DNA from: Burkholderiales bacterium | Lineage (GTDB): Bacteria > Actinomycetota > Thermoleophilia > Gaiellales > Gaiellaceae | Assembly: GCA_025935595.1 (NCBI GenBank) | Contig: JAICUZ010000145.1 | Span: forward strand, 1 to 6,876 | DNA: 6,876 bases | Direction of reading: 5' to 3' | In this document: in pieces, positions 6,771 through 6,876 of the stretch | Layout: each line of letters begins with the position of its first letter | Numbering within the stretch: the stretch's first letter is position 1 | The notes under the pieces: model-generated | The model's input: only the letters and a program-made list of their open reading frames with translations | Database searches by the model: none | What the model was told of the DNA's origin: nothing | Translations under genes and position numbers: made by a program

Positions 6771-6876
6771 CACGGTATGACCTCCCCAACGCAGCACCGC
6801 CTCCGCTCCGCGAGGTGCAGCTGCTGCTGAACAGCCAGGACCTCGAGCACGAGGTCGACTGGCTGCCCGACTGGCT
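6764..6876 (+). CDS. N-terminal fragment of a probable ABATE-domain/CGNR zinc-finger regulator, cut by window edge
   Basis: The frame from GTG 6764 (or TTG 6767) is open for 37 codons to the right edge. It begins MLPRYDLPNAAPPPLREVQ and continues LLLNSQDLEHEVDWLPDW. The run xPLRxVQxxxNSxDLExxxDWLxxW resembles the start of ABATE domains, where an Asn-Thr/Ser, Asp-Leu-Glu and a Trp-Leu follow a proline-rich lead. In that family a C-terminal CGNR zinc finger binds DNA, and members are annotated as putative stress-induced transcription regulators; that part lies outside the window. The ATG at 6777 is in another frame and stops after 17 codons, so it is not the start. Divergent placement beside the ABC operon fits a local regulator, but this is inference from a short fragment. 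Confidence 0.6.
   Translation, partial: MLPRYDLPNAAPPPLREVQLLLNSQDLEHEVDWLPDW

Noticed and set aside
6492..6773. GGGGAGG followed 7 nt later by GTG 6773 on the minus strand, an ideal-looking start site
   Set aside because: That GTG is in a different frame from the permease and leads only to a Ser/Arg-rich shadow frame ending at 6492. The GGGGAGG is explained by the antisense of codons in the divergent gene. A sequencing frameshift joining it to the permease is possible but unsupported.

Overview
The DNA is strongly GC-rich (about 70% by eye), with long open antisense frames and third codon positions dominated by G and C. It uses GTG starts, a probable leaderless promoter, ATGA gene junctions and an ABATE/CGNR-type regulator start. 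Together these suggest an actinobacterium. A Thermoleophilia-like lineage (Gaiellales or Solirubrobacterales) is my best guess, but that is inference from style only. No RNA gene, insertion sequence, CRISPR array or clear terminator was seen.

Layout from right to left. At the right edge a plus-strand gene begins at about 6764 and runs off the window; its 37 visible residues resemble the N-terminus of ABATE/CGNR zinc-finger regulators. It is divergent from a minus-strand cluster, and the gap is only about 16 bp. That gap holds a 13-bp perfect palindrome with -10-like hexamers on both strands, overlapped by a second inverted repeat. The minus-strand cluster then runs leftward: a FtsX/MacB-type ABC permease of about 1000 residues (6747-3745); a possible 23-codon basic mini-ORF joined to both neighbours by ATGA overlaps (3748-3677); a tandem ABC ATPase with two nucleotide-binding domains and an AbrB-like linker domain (3680-2127); and, 27 bp downstream, a GAF-GAF-PAS-PAS-PAS signalling protein whose C-terminal output domain lies outside the window (2099 to the left edge).

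How the genes may work together. One permease with two FtsX modules (10 predicted membrane helices and two large outside domains) pairs with one polypeptide carrying two ATPase sites. So two genes could supply a complete type VII (MacB/LolCDE/BceAB-like) exporter or mechanotransmission complex. The multi-sensor protein is probably on the same transcript and may link an intracellular signal to the transporter or simply be co-regulated. Substrate and signal cannot be read from the sequence.

The most interesting details are a 31-bp near-perfect palindrome inserted in frame in the ATPase linker (encoding VSDTFKVSDT), the AbrB-like fold beside it, the doubly overlapping mini-ORF, and the very compact divergent promoter. 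The remainder looks like ordinary chromosomal actinobacterial content.
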